A stretch of DNA of 64,000 bases, taken from assembly GCF_023278565.1 (NCBI RefSeq), contig NC_064672.1, positions 3,782,001-3,846,000 of the forward strand. The letters run 5' to 3'. Positions 1 to 11,803 of the stretch are shown piece by piece. Numbering within the stretch: position 1 is the stretch's first letter; each line of letters begins with the position of its first letter. The DNA is from Colletotrichum lupini. Its lineage: Eukaryota > Ascomycota > Sordariomycetes > Glomerellales > Glomerellaceae. The notes beneath the pieces are model-generated. The model was not told the DNA's origin. It ran no database searches and was given only the letters and a program-made list of their open reading frames with translations. A program made the position numbers and the translations under genes.

Positions 1-127
1 AGGATGAAAGAAGACTACCTGAGGGGTTCTTGAACGGAGACGATACCATGAAGGGCCTAGACAGCCTCCCGACTTGCCACGCACCGGGTTTCTGGGACGC
101 TGGAAGTGGGTGTAACGGCCCGTAGCC

Positions 128-640
128 TTAGGAGGAGCAAGCCAGGTTGAATCCGGCACAACGAGGGGGTGTGAAGCAGTATGCGAAGTTGGTCATCTCC
201 ACTCTGGGGCAAATCACCGGTGACGGTGGGATGGCGGTTAAATCAAGTCCATGTGCGAACGGCCGCGGGTCACCGGCGGACCATTGTGTTATTCTTCCTG
301 TGTCAAACTCAATAGCTCTTGCCCAAGTTGATTTGGCTTCGAGAGCATCATTGGCAGTTCGCCAGTACCTCATGTCCGTCTCAAACCTGTTCACCTTGAA
401 ATGACTGCCGTTATATACAGTCTTCCCAGCCGCACTCGGCCAAGTTTTGATCTTGTATAAGACCCTCCCCTCGCCAGTATCGTAGAGGATTTTGTTCCAG
501 CAAGTCGAGACCACCGAGCATCGATGTAATAACTTCATTGAGGAATCTCATTCGTTGCTCTGAGTCGCGGCCATGTCTTCTCCTGGTTCTAGTCCTGATC
601 ATGGGATGTAAGTTGAAGCTCTTTCTCGCCATTGAGAAGA
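128..640 (-). pseudogene. F-box-like protein fragment, probably broken
   Basis: Minus-strand frame of about 136 codons ending at 128. Its first residues (LLHRCSVVSTCWNKIL) resemble the second half of an F-box, where the consensus is roughly L-L-x-C-S-x-V-S-x-x-W-x-x-I. The usual Leu-Pro start of the F-box is not in this frame: a stop codon lies four codons upstream of the first ATG at 538. An overlapping frame begins with a real ATG at 632 and reads FLNEVITSML, which looks like an F-box start but is one base out of phase. Either an intron joins the two or a frameshift broke the gene. The rest (KTWPSAAGK, FDTGRITQW) matches nothing I know. F-box proteins recruit substrates to SCF ubiquitin ligases; that role is inferred only from this short match. 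Low confidence. Confidence 0.3.
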
Positions 641-1765
641 CGGTGTTAACCTTTCTCTAAACCCAGTGATTCAACTGTTCCTCGGATCAACCCTGTTGAT
701 AAACACATACCTCGACAATCCCAACTGGCTCGGTTTCAGCAGGAACATCTCCAAGACGGCAACACCCTCGTGCCTCTTTCCCACAACCCTCGGGACTTGA
801 AGTCTGCCATCGATCACCACAGAAGCCGAGCAACTAGAGCCATCAAAACCTTCCAGCAGAGCTTTACGAAACACAAGTCAGACGATTCAACGGACTCACC
901 AACCAATAAGACTAGCTCTACTGGAGTAAACTACGGGAGTTGCTGAAGTTGGACTACCATACGAGTGCTAAAGCGGAAAGCTTTGGGTAACTCCATACAA
1001 AATATTTCACCTAGATCATTGCTCACGCATTTGACGTCGAAGAGGCACGAAACGGCTACTCTCAGAATCAGGGTTGTAAATTGCAAGTGGCTCTACTTGA
1101 TGTGATCAGCGTAAAGATATGTTTGGCCATGAAGATATAAGGTAAAACCTCACCTGAGAAGAGTAGAGACTTTGGGCTGTTATAGTCTCCAATCGATTCC
1201 AATCTCAACTCTCCTTCTGGATCTTATGGCCGTGACATCCGCTAGTCTAAGTATAGACACATATCCGTCCGTGATGTTTGTAGCAGTGAACAGACACAGT
1301 GCTGCATCTCAAAAGGACAGAGGGGCTTGAGTGCGCATGCGCGCTCTTCTGCTCATAGATTCAGCCACTTTTCGAATCGGGCAGTTAACATCAACCTCGA
1401 ACGAATCCATATCGCCTTGCATCTTGCCAAGCATATTTCCCCGAAGACCGGCTGTATTTCCGCTGTTCCGGCCAGATTAGGCTCAAAGACCGACCAACCA
1501 AGCCGGTGCATGCATAAATGGGTTGACGAACGAGGTTCGGTCCAATCATTCGATCAGAACGAAATTCGAGAAACCAACGAGTGGAGTTGCTGGCGCTTAC
1601 GCCGTCCGGATACATTCTTATGAATGCACAACGGGCTCACCTCGCCGCCGCCAACAAGCTCGACCAGCAAACACCATATAACCCCGTCTTACCCCTCAAT
1701 CTTTTCCAGGGCCACTCTCTTGTTCCAAAATCACATACGAAGACTGTGCATTCCATAACTCAAGC
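641..1765. other. Intergenic, no convincing gene
   Basis: A short minus-strand frame at 671-874 ends in a possible splice donor (GTATGT, near 711) and could be an upstream exon of the F-box-like fragment, but I cannot join it. The rest, up to the first methyltransferase start, shows only short frames with no recognisable motif. Confidence 0.4.
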
Positions 1766-3360
1766 ATGGCCGAAACTACAGACAACGTTCCAGCTAATGT
1801 ACGGAGGAGAACTTGAACAGAATTTCGAAATCATAGTCCGGGCTGATATGGTAGACAGGATCCTCAAGATACCGACGGCGCTTCAACTATAGGTGACAGT
1901 GTCAGTATCCCAGGCAAAGATGGGCGTTTTCCACAATGTTGACGACAAATAGTCTACCGATGATTCCCTGGCTTCTCTACGGTCGAGTATCCTCGACTAT
2001 CGGAGGGAAAATGGACGCACGTATCACAGAGTCAGTGATGGGAGTAAGTTGATTTGATCTTCGGCTCTGGCAAATGATTACTGAGACCGTCGAACAGAGT
2101 ACTATCTTCCTAACGATGAGGTGAGATATTTTGCGTAATCCTGGGAGTTGTCCTGTCTAGCTCATGCACACCGTAGACGGAACAAGACCGTTTAGGTACG
2201 TGCTGGCCTGGTTTCCATATTCTGGACGTGCAAGCCAATAACCCATCGTAGATTTCGCCAATCACTTGTGGATTATTACATGGGACGGGAAGCTGTGTAA
2301 TTGCCCTAAAGTCAAGGGCGCCAAGCGAGTCCTGGACGTTGGAACCGGGACGGGCATCTGGGCCCTCGATTATGGTAAGTGGGATGGCTCGAGAATACCT
2401 TCACACGGCATTTGAAGTTTGGTTGCTTACTCATTGTCTGATAGCGGACGCTCACCCCGAAGCAAGCGTATGTCAAACCAATTCCCTTCGTACATAGCGA
2501 ATTCCACTGATGGGACAATTTAGGTTATCGGTGTTGATTTGAGCCCTATTCAACCCGTCTAGTGAGTAGTCCTTTGCTAAGGGCATGAAGGGGACCATAT
2601 TTTGACCGTTCTTGGCAGCGTTCCGCCCAATTGCCGCTTCGAAATCGATGATCTCGAGAAGGAATGGACTTGGACAGAGCTATTCGACTTCATATTCATC
2701 AGATCAATGGTTGGAAGTTTCAAAAGCTGGCCCGACGCTATCAAGCAAGCCTACGAGTAAGTGCTTCTTACCGCGCCATAGGCGGGGTTCTGCTTCGACT
2801 AACGATGATTCGAAGCAACTTGGAACCAGGAGGGTATCTTGAGATCCAAGACAATGAGTTTCCCATCTTCTGTGATGATGGTTCCATGCCCGCAGATTCC
2901 CAAGTCTTGAGGTGGACCCAGCTCATTGTCGAGGCCACGGACATCGTGGGTAAATCAATGGCTGTTGCACCCACCTTCAAGCAGTTGCTCGAGGATGCCG
3001 GGTTTGAAGATGTTCAGGGACGCCAAGAGAAATGGCCCATTAGCCCATGGCAGCAGAAGGATCCGAAACAGAGGGAGTTGGGAATCTGCTCCCGAGCCGG
3101 TACCATGGAAGGCCTTGAGCCGATTTGCATGGCCTTGTTCACGCGCGTGCTTGGCTGGACTCGAGAAGAGGTCTTCGTATTCTGCGCTGGGGTTAGGGAT
3201 GAATTGAAACAGCAGAAAGTCCACGGCTACTTCAATGCGTAAGTCCTAGTCACCCATTCACACCTTGCCGTGTAGTACGGGTCATTTAACTAATCGGAAT
3301 AGATATGCTGCTTGGGGCCGGAAGCCCGAGAAGAAGGAGGGGGAGGAGGAGGCTAGTTAG
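1766..3360 (+). CDS. LaeA-like SAM-dependent methyltransferase, copy 1
   Basis: Predicted 336-residue class I methyltransferase of the fungal Methyltransf_23/TAM family. Exons: 1766-1798, 1859-1900, 1953-2043, 2098-2120, 2177-2195, 2252-2374, 2445-2467, 2524-2561, 2619-2756, 2816-3238, 3303-3360. They join in phase (1011 bases) with GT-AG boundaries. SAM-binding motif I is VLDVGTGTGIW. The acidic loop follows (VIGVDLSPIQP), then VPPNCRFEIDD and a post-I LEPGGYLEIQD strand, the arrangement seen in LaeA-type proteins. The protein starts with a short acidic tail and ends with a Lys/Glu-rich tail. The family methylates varied small molecules or acts as a regulator of secondary metabolism; the substrate here is unknown. 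It is the first of three tandem paralogues about 0.5 kb apart. The ATG at 1766 was chosen because exon 1 (MAETTDNVPAN) aligns with the starts of copies 2 and 3. Confidence 0.85.
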
Positions 3361-3913
3361 ATATCTGTGATATTTTGCACATTCTTCTTTCTCAATACAC
3401 ACTGCATATTCTTCAACATGCTACCCACATGCCGTTCATCAATAAGACGGCATCCTTGCCTGCTGAATGCCTGTTGCAAACATGGCTAAAAAGGCCGGGC
3501 AGGTGGGAAACGCTGCACTGTCGTACGATGTGGTACTCGCAAAGGGAAGTGATCCAGAAAGGAACTGGTGCTGCGGCAATATTACTCGGTCATTCTGCCT
3601 GTATTAGTTCTGAGCACGCCCAAGAGTGATGGAGCTTGCATTCACGACCCTTGTCGTACAGCCAGCAAACATGCAGGCCCGGTGATACGATGACAGCGCA
3701 AGCCAATCACAATTGATACATGCTGGCCTCTAAATAATAACAAGCGGGTCTAGCGAATGGTTGTTAGAAGTGTAGAAGAATGGTGGCAAGGGTAGCCAAG
3801 GGGCAACCAACAGTCGGCTCTCCTCCTTTCCCCTCATTTTTCCAGCTGCATTTTTAAGCCTGTCATTGCCATTCTATGAACATCAAGACAGCTGAACCAA
3901 CTTACAAGTCAAC
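3361..3913. other. Spacer between methyltransferase copies 1 and 2
   Basis: It holds the copy 1 terminator region and the copy 2 promoter. A CT-rich stretch near 3815-3850 (tcctcctttcccctcatttt) probably marks the copy 2 transcription start region. No other gene seen. Confidence 0.5.
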
Positions 3914-5449
3914 ATGGCAAATGACGCGCAACTTCCGGGAAACGTGGGTGCAGTGCCATCGTCCACGTGAGCGGATGAGTGTGCTAACTTGATGAATAGG
4001 ATGATGATCCTGACGAGGAAACCTACTACATAGGAGGATCTGTGTGTTACCCAGACTCCTGATAGATTCCTCCTGCTAACCACACGACTTGCTGGCTTCC
4101 TTGAGGTCCAGTATTTTGAACTATCGTAAAGAGAACGGCCGGACGTACCACAGGCTAAGTGATGGAAGTGAGTATCCTTCAGCCTGAACATTTGACATGC
4201 CACTTACAAGACTTTAACACAGGCTATCACGTTCCCAACGACGAGGTGCGCTAGGACGATGGAATCCAAGGGACTGAATTGCTGATGCATGATGTAGCAA
4301 GAACAGGACCGCCTAGGTACGTATTCTAAGTGAAGAAGCATCGAGAAGGAAACAGAGTACTAAGCTCGCTAGACAGATTTTGCTCACCATCTTTGGAAGT
4401 TAACTTATGATGGCAAATTATGTAACTGCCCCAAATTATACGGCGCTAAAAGAGTTCTTGATGTTGGAACCGGAACTGGAATATGGGCTCTTGCGTATGG
4501 TAAGTCTGCTGAGCGGCTTCAAAGGCAAATCATGGAGGTACTGATGGCACGAAAGCGGATGAGCACCCCGGAGCTTTTGTAAGACGACTAATTTCTGCAA
4601 AGTCGTGCATTAAACAACTCTAACATTCAGATGCACAGGTCTTGGGTGTTGACCTGAGCCCTATACAGCCTGAATTGTGAGTCGACTCTGTCCCGGTGAG
4701 AAGAGAGTTGGCGTACTGACCTACCAGCGTCCCTCCGAATTGCCATTTCGAGGTTGACGATATTGAGAAAGAGTGGATTTGGTTAGAGGCATTCGACTTC
4801 ATATTTTCTAGATCTATGAACGCCTGCTTCAAAAGTCGCACAGACTTCGTAATCCAAGCCTTCAAGTTGGTCGCCCAAGCTCTGCTGTAGTCTTACATTT
4901 ATATATAACTGACCATCTGACAATGTAGGAATCTTGAACCCGGTGGATACCTGGAAATGCAGGATAATGGCTTCCCTTTGCTTTGTACCGACGGGACTAT
5001 GCCAGATGATTCATTGATATACAAGTGGTCTCAGTTGCTCGTTGAAAGCACCGGATTGATTGGACAGCCACTTGATGACGCCCCGAAATTCAAGCAGATG
5101 CTCGAGGACGCTGGGTTCGAAGACGTGCATGAGAGGAAGGAGATATGGCCGATTGGGCCGTGGCCCGAAGAGGGCACCAAAGAACATGAATTGGGCATGT
5201 GGTGCCAGTCTATCACTATGGAAAGCCTGGAAGCCCTCTCGCTTGCTCTATTTACTCGCGTTCTGGGATGGTCGCGGGCGCGGACGTTGGTGTTCTGCGC
5301 TGGAGCTCGAGAGGAGTTGAAGCAGCAAAACATCCACGCCTATTTCGATGTGTAAGTCAATCGCCAGATGTCTTAGTGGGAACCTTGACTGATAATTCTC
5401 TAGCTATGCAGTCTGGGGTCGGAAACCTGCTGAAAGAGGGAGTGCTTAA
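3914..5449 (+). CDS. LaeA-like SAM-dependent methyltransferase, copy 2 (possibly disrupted)
   Basis: Second paralogue. Exons by comparison with copies 1 and 3: 3914-3943, 4000-4041, (exon 3 start unclear)-4167, 4223-4245, 4298-4316, 4377-4499, 4556-4578, 4639-4676, 4728-4865, 4929-5351, 5404-5449. Motif I is intact (VLDVGTGTGIW), as are VLGVDLSPIQP and NLEPGGYLEMQD. The problem lies at exon 3. The branch site TGCTAAC near 4075 is followed by CACACGACTTG, with no AG where the other copies splice, and upstream acceptors give stops. An in-frame message is possible only with a shifted donor (GT at 4044) and an acceptor at TTGAG or GTCCAG near 4104-4110, which would delete most of the conserved DSLASLRS segment. 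The residues after FSRSM also diverge from the other copies (CFKSRTDF where copy 1 has SFKSWPDA). It is therefore either a working but shortened enzyme or a young pseudogene. Confidence 0.65.
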
Positions 5450-5979
5450 ATATGCATGGTATTTGGCAGCTTCCTCTTTCAATTGATGTCCTTATTTGAC
5501 AGTTCCCATAGAATTGAGCCATAATTCTTTGCTAAAGCAAGAAGTGTTGGACACCCGCTCCCTGGCGAGCATGTCCGTTTGTAATACTGGAGAGATCGTA
5601 ACCGGCGTGATGCCTCATCACTTGCGATCCAAGGACCCGTAAATTCGGCGCTGTGTTGCCGTATTTCGATTTATTGTCCACCACGGGACACTGATTGATG
5701 GTTCCGGGCACCTTGCATATGCATGCATAAGATGATAATGATGGCAAAATCCAATTAAAAGTAAACAAACACATTTCTGCAAACCAACAGAGGGATGCAA
5801 GCGGGGGGCGATGCATCAACATGGAGAAGACGACCAGGGGTCCTCTCGATATGGAAGGACGCGAGATTACATTTACCCAGCCCTTTGCCCCCTCACTTGG
5901 AACTCTTCCTCACTCATAGTTCTGTTCTTCATCATTGTTTACGCCAACATTTACTCAGTTCCTTGCTCGACATTGTAAG
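5450..5979. other. Spacer between methyltransferase copies 2 and 3
   Basis: Terminator region of copy 2 and promoter of copy 3. A CT-rich leader (tttgccccctcacttgg and following, about 5885-5930) precedes the copy 3 ATG. No gene or repeat recognised. Confidence 0.5.
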
Positions 5980-7560
5980 ATGGCTGATCAGGCACAGCAG
6001 CCGATAATAGCTGCGGTAAGTATTCGGCCGCAATGTCCTATGCTCATTGCCCATGAGATAGCAAGTTGTGACTGACATGAGTTCCAGGAACCCGAGATCG
6101 ACGATGGTGCATCCTCCATCGATGGGTCGGTGAGAGATATTTCTCAGGCTAGTTGACTTTGGATTTGGTTTGACATCATGTAGTCCATAGACGACTCGCT
6201 GGCTTCTCTGAGGTCCAGCATCCTCGACTACCGCCGAGAAAATGGTCGGACTTATCATCGGCTCAGCGATGGAAGCAAGTTACCCTCTCGCCCAACGCCT
6301 TTTGCGAAGGCTAACCTTGTCTCATCGTGAACAGAATATCTCCTTCCCAATGACGAGGTACTAGTCCATGACTCTCTCAACGATTTGCTCATTTCTAACG
6401 GTTGACCAACTTCAAGCGAGAGCAAGACAGACTTGGTAAGCAAGCCGAACGCCGCGTGGGCCTGTTGAGTCAAGCTCATCTGTTGCCAGATCTCACCCAT
6501 AACCTGTGGCTACTTACATGGGATAACAAACTTTGCAACTGCCCCAAGAACGCTGGTGCCAAGCGAGTGCTAGACATCGGTACTGGGACTGGCGTCTGGG
6601 CCCTAGACTATGGTGAGTCAATCCGCCTTCTATGTAGTGTAGTAATAGCGACTAATATGGATGTAGCGGACGACCACGCTGAAGCTACAGTAATTTCCAA
6701 CGAAAACACAAAAGGCGGTTGCAGTCGTTGACTTTCCCCAGGTGCTTGGTGTTGACCTTAGCCCGATTCAACCCGGCTTGTGAGTTCTAGCCTCAACAGA
6801 GACGATCCCTCAGCTAATACTTGACTGTAGCGTACCTCCAAATTGCTCATTTGAGGTTGACGATGTCGAGAAAGAGTGGCTCTGGTCGGAGCCGTTTGAC
6901 CTCATCTTTGTCAGAAACATGATTGCGAGCTTTTCTGATTGGCCGGGAATGATCGCCAAGGCCTATGAGTGAGTAGCACGCCTCGATCAGCAGGTCATCA
7001 ATATTGACACATGTTGAACACAGGCGTCTCGAGCCAGGCGGTTATCTTGAGCTCCAAGACAACATGTTTCCACTCATGTGCCGAGACGACACGATGACGG
7101 ACGACTTCAAGCCCTTCGAGTGGACGAAGTTGGTCATGGAGGCAGCTGCAACGATGGGTCGTCCGGTCAACGTCGCTGCCAGCTTCAAGCAGATGTTGGA
7201 GGACGCAGGCTTTGTCGATGTCGAGGAGAAGAAGGCCATCTGGCCTTACAACCCCTGGCCTAAGGACTCGAAGCTCAAGGAGTTAGGCTTGTGGGCTCAA
7301 GCATCTGCCGGCTCGGGAATTGAAGCAGCCTCTATGGCTCTCTTCACTCGCGTCCTGAACTGGACTAAGGAGGAGGCGACGGTCTTCATTGCTGAGGTGA
7401 GGAACGAACACAAAAAGATTGGAGTTCATGCATACTACGACGTGTAAGTGATTGAAATATTGACATCTAAGACACAATATTAACTAACGAAACTTCTAGG
7501 TATGCTGCTTGGGGTCGGAAGCCAGAGAAAAAGGATGAGGAAGCTGTAGTGCCTTCTTAA
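5980..7560 (+). CDS. LaeA-like SAM-dependent methyltransferase, copy 3
   Basis: Predicted 337-residue methyltransferase. Exons: 5980-6015, 6088-6129, 6184-6274, 6335-6357, 6417-6435, 6490-6612, 6667-6689, 6742-6779, 6831-6968, 7024-7443, 7500-7560; the total of 1014 bases is in phase. Motif I VLDIGTGTG lies at about residues 97-105, followed by VLGVDLSPIQPG, VPPNCSFEVDD, FVRNMIASFSDWP and RLEPGGYLELQD. Eight internal exons have exactly the lengths of those in copy 1 (42, 91, 23, 19, 123, 23, 38, 138), so the gene structure predates the duplication. The intron at 6275-6334 begins GCAAGT, so it is a GC-AG intron; both sister genes use GT at the same place. It is the best preserved of the three together with copy 1. 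The substrate is unknown; a metabolic or regulatory LaeA-like role is family knowledge only. Confidence 0.87.
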
Positions 7561-10425
7561 GATAGAGCATGAATTTATGGTAAAAATGGGACCAATTCGG
7601 ATCATGCGAGACCCGTTCTCATGAATCTCACATGATTGATGATTATTCACTCCACGACTCGAAATTGAATCGCGATGGCGAAGGTCTAAGAGGGCTTTTG
7701 AGGCTTGGGATCGTCGTCGAATAGTATGTATGCATGTAATCTGCCTAAGCGTCCCGGTCCCGTTCGGTTGTCAAGCATCCGGACCACCAGAGAGTATCCA
7801 ATCGCGAAGTCATAGGGTACGGAGGTAGCATCTGTCTTACTTGCCCTAATAATTTTCCCTCAAAATCCAGGAACACTATTTCGACATGTGCACTCCGCGT
7901 TCCTGTGAGAAGCACGGGGTTCGCAAAACACATCGTTATTCTCGAGCTTATCATAGTTAGGCATAGTCTTGAATGCGGTTAGTAGAGGGACGATTTTTAT
8001 CAGATGTCTGTCGTGGCTAACATGAACCAGACATCTGTAACGTGCTTCATGCACGCTTTGGGCATCTCTATTCTATCATAGGTATTGCATGCTAACGCAT
8101 CTCGTTGGTTCAGCAACGATAGGGAAGTAGCCGAGATCAGCGTTGAAGCATGACAGTCACCGCAACGTGGTGTCGAAGGACGTCTGAAGATACTGTCAAT
8201 ACTCCAAGAAGCCTCTTGCAGGGCCCGACTGACGATGCTGCCTGGATCATCGGCCGGCCCGTGTGAACCGGAATCTCCATCATGTTCGAGATACCGTACT
8301 TGAATAATTAGAAGTTTCCTAGGTGTCGGAATAGCTCTATAATCCATGCCGTAGTATTTTCGCAAGTCGGGCTGCGTAGAGAACGACCTATTACCCTGGC
8401 TGTAGTCGAGCCACATCGTACCGAATCGAGACGCAGAAGCCTAAAGACGGCATTTTGTTGATCTGATTTTCCTGGGGACCTTAATATTTCCGTTCATACT
8501 GTTCGGGGCCTAATTTGAAAAGGTCTCAACTCGTCGTGGCTCAAGCTTCGCCAAAGGGGTATGCTTTCGTTTCATGCTTGAAAATAAATGATGGGCCAAG
8601 AGGATACGATTGTAGACATATCGTGTCGACCGGCCGATCTTGCTGTTCAAGAAAGGGTTCCAACGCTGGACGACACATGCGTTTTGACTTCGTGGTAAGA
8701 AGTTAGTGCCAGGAAGGCTGCTGTATGTTGGCGTATCTCAAGTTGTGACCTGATGATGAAAATGAAGTTCGAAGTGCCAAATATGGTGTCAAAGGTTGAT
8801 TATTTCCGCCCAGACATCGCTGGGTGGACGAAAGGCTTTCTCGTCTATCCGCTGGTCGAGAAGCTTTTTGAGTCGGGCGAAAAGGGAGTTTGAAGGGAAG
8901 AAAAACAACGAGATGTAAACGATTGAGTAAGACTGATCATAGGGGTGCAGTCCCTCATATGCCTCAGAAGAGAAATGAAGGGGAGGCAGCGGGATACCCA
9001 ACACCACATTGCTTGGGCGAACCAGCCCCGTAGGCGAACCATTCGCGGCTCTAGTCAGAAGGCGTGCTCTAAAGCTGCCTGATTAGACATCAACAGCCAG
9101 CCTGATCACTACGCACAGGAACCAGTGTTCAAAGTAAGCTAGCTAAGTTGTGTGACAACGTTATCCATCTGTTTTTCTGTTTTTGTTGGAGCCTGGAAGC
9201 ACCTTCCAACCTATCGTGCAGACTGCTGGTCCCAATAACGTTGGCACCTTACTGCAGCCCCCTGAAAAACAGGCCACATGAGTAGGACGAATGACCATCT
9301 GCTGATGTGTAAACAGGGCTCATCGAAAGCGAAGGAATTTGATACGCTGAACTGACTGCCGAATATGGAGCAAGCTGACGTGTCTAAAGTTCTGGCCCGA
9401 GGTGAGGCTGGCCAGCGGCATTGCTGCTGTCATCACCGGTGGGGACGACGTTGAGATGAATGGTCGGTCTCAAGTCTGCGCTAGGTGTTGCCATCTATTA
9501 TCTTCACATGATGGAAGCCAAACCCCAGAGTGGGTGTCAATAAAGCGAGGCGTTTCCTGCGCTGAAAAACCTCCCCATCGCACCGTCTGTTATCTGGCGA
9601 ACTATGAGAAGAATTACCAAGGAACGCGGGACTCGGTCGAGGAGGAAAGCTCCAAGTGACATTACTGTCCGCCAAAGAAGTGTCACATCCCCCGACTCGA
9701 ACATCCTGAATAAAAATCCCACAAAATCTCCAACAATCCGTTTCCAATTCCAAAGATCTAGGGCCCATTTGACTGGCTCACGACATCGTTGGGTCGAACA
9801 CGAAGGTGCTTTCATCGAGCTGGTCTCCAATGTGTGCTGGGTAGCCCGGGGTGGCTGGAACTTCAAGACTCGTCACGAATTTATCTTAGAGGCTGGCCAA
9901 ATTTCGACACATCGATTTAGTAGATGATGGAGGAGCTCCTTCTCTGGTGGGCTGGTGATGCAGACAAGTCCTGGAAAGGGCCGTTGTATTGATGGCTTCG
10001 CCGTCTTTTGTATCGCCTCGTTTCATAGCCCATTCTTAGGATTAATAAACCAAGTTTCAATGAGTGTTATGGATTCATATTTGGTGTGGTGTTTACAGCC
10101 ATGAGACCTTGTGAGATGAACGGACATCAGCCCCATGCTACTTACCATAAAACTATACTTCTACCTGCTCTTATGAAACTGCACGCGAAGATTCGTTACG
10201 AGACAAAGTTCTCTCGAAGAAGAAGTGGCTTCTTTAACAAAAATACATTTGTGTCTTTCGATGCCATCACGCAGGGAATGCTCAACTTTGAAGCAATGAT
10301 GCAATCTAGCGGGAAGCTCATGCAAGCACAAGCGACCGGATAAGAGGGAATTGATTGCCTCGATGAAAGGCAGAGTACTGATCCTTTACTTTGAATCCAT
10401 AATTTACTCCCGGTCACAACTTGTG

Positions 10426-10568
10426 CAGGTGACAGACAGTACAATGACGGCGATGGCTTCGGTAGTATCGGCCAGGGCCCGAAGTCCGGTTCAGGGCTCT
10501 GCAGTGTGCACAGCTGGTGTACCATCTCAGACCCGGTCCTGAGTGAATTGGTTTGGTCAGACAAGTAA
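10426..10568 (+). other. Orphan exon-like open segment, unknown protein
   Basis: A 3'-terminal exon-like stretch begins after a good splice acceptor (ttgtgcag ending about 10428). It reads GDRQYNDGDGFGSIGQGPKS, then SGSGLCSVHSW and CTISDPVLSELVWSDK before a stop at about 10566-10568. The composition (Gly, Trp and two Cys) looks like real protein rather than noise. I found no upstream exon, signal peptide or start codon to go with it, and no family I recognise. Confidence 0.2.
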
Positions 10569-11803
10569 TGCCGGTTTTTCGAAAGTCCGATAAGAGACAG
10601 TGTCTACTTTGATGAACTGGGCTTCGCTCTACATAGGTAAGTACGCTTCCACGGGAGAGGGATGGCGCACCATATTGCGGCTCAAAGTAAGGCAACTAAG
10701 CTAAATTTCGAGTCTCTACAACGCACTGGCATGCATGTATCATTGTACCTACGGACACCGAAAGTGGCAACAACGCAAGTTCTGTGCAGGTGGTCTATCA
10801 AAGAGGAACGCGATGCTGAAGCATTTTGCTGTCTCTTCAGTTTGAACCTATTCTCATAGCATGGATTTTTCTTATATATTGGAAATGGAGACCTCATAGC
10901 TCTCCTGTCAACATGCTTCGTTGCCAGCATCACCGCTTTGCACTGCAGTTGCGTCACCGGTTTGTTTGACTGTTACATGCGCATCGGATCTCGAGAAACA
11001 CATTGTGTACAGACAGTTGAAAAGATGGACACCACCTCCAACTGCGCAGTTGTCAACGGGTATGAAATACGTGGATCCTTGTGTTCCCCTCTTATCATCA
11101 TTGCATTTATGCCTACTGTTTGTCGGAATTTCAAACTGATGTCAGACTCTTCAGAGACTTCTCACAAAGATCGCACGATAGTCGAATCGAATATGCCAAT
11201 GCGGATCGTACGGAACGACTTCAATCCTTTCTAGCAGACAAAGGTCCTGGGACTGTGATGCCTTGCATGACAGCGTCTTCTGAGAGGTCGTTAGTGAAAC
11301 ACCGCGCCAAAGCAAGTCAGAAGATCAACGAGACCATGGCCAAGTTCGAACGTTGAGAGTAGTTGGGAATTTTTTGGCGCAAAAAATTCGAGTCTGTGAC
11401 ATATACGACTGGTAAGTATCTACGCGGTAGCTAGGCTACACATACTGAGCACAGCACCACAGTGAACAGATCATACAGATTGCGAATCCCATCCGAACGA
11501 AAGAAGCGACCCGAATACACATAGCTGTTAAACCTGTCTAGCCTACCGCCAACACGTCGACTAATACCCGATGATCTTGCGATTAGCCAACGGCATGGAG
11601 TCGGACCTTGAACGGTATTCTTGTTGTGCACCTCAAGGCCCGATGGCCTGGAACAATGGCGAATACAGGAACCATGACGCACACATCCCAGGGAGGGCGC
11701 TAATAATGGAAGCACTAAGCTGTAGCGGAGAGCTTCAGTGCGTTCCATGGCAGTGTGGGAAGGTACGTTCCTGCTCAGGATTGGGTACAAGATAGTTCAC
11801 TCC

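Noticed and set aside
1766..7560. Idea that the methyltransferase array is a secondary-metabolite gene cluster
   Set aside because: No synthase, cyclase, transporter or pathway regulator is present next to it; the P450 is more than 40 kb away among core genes.
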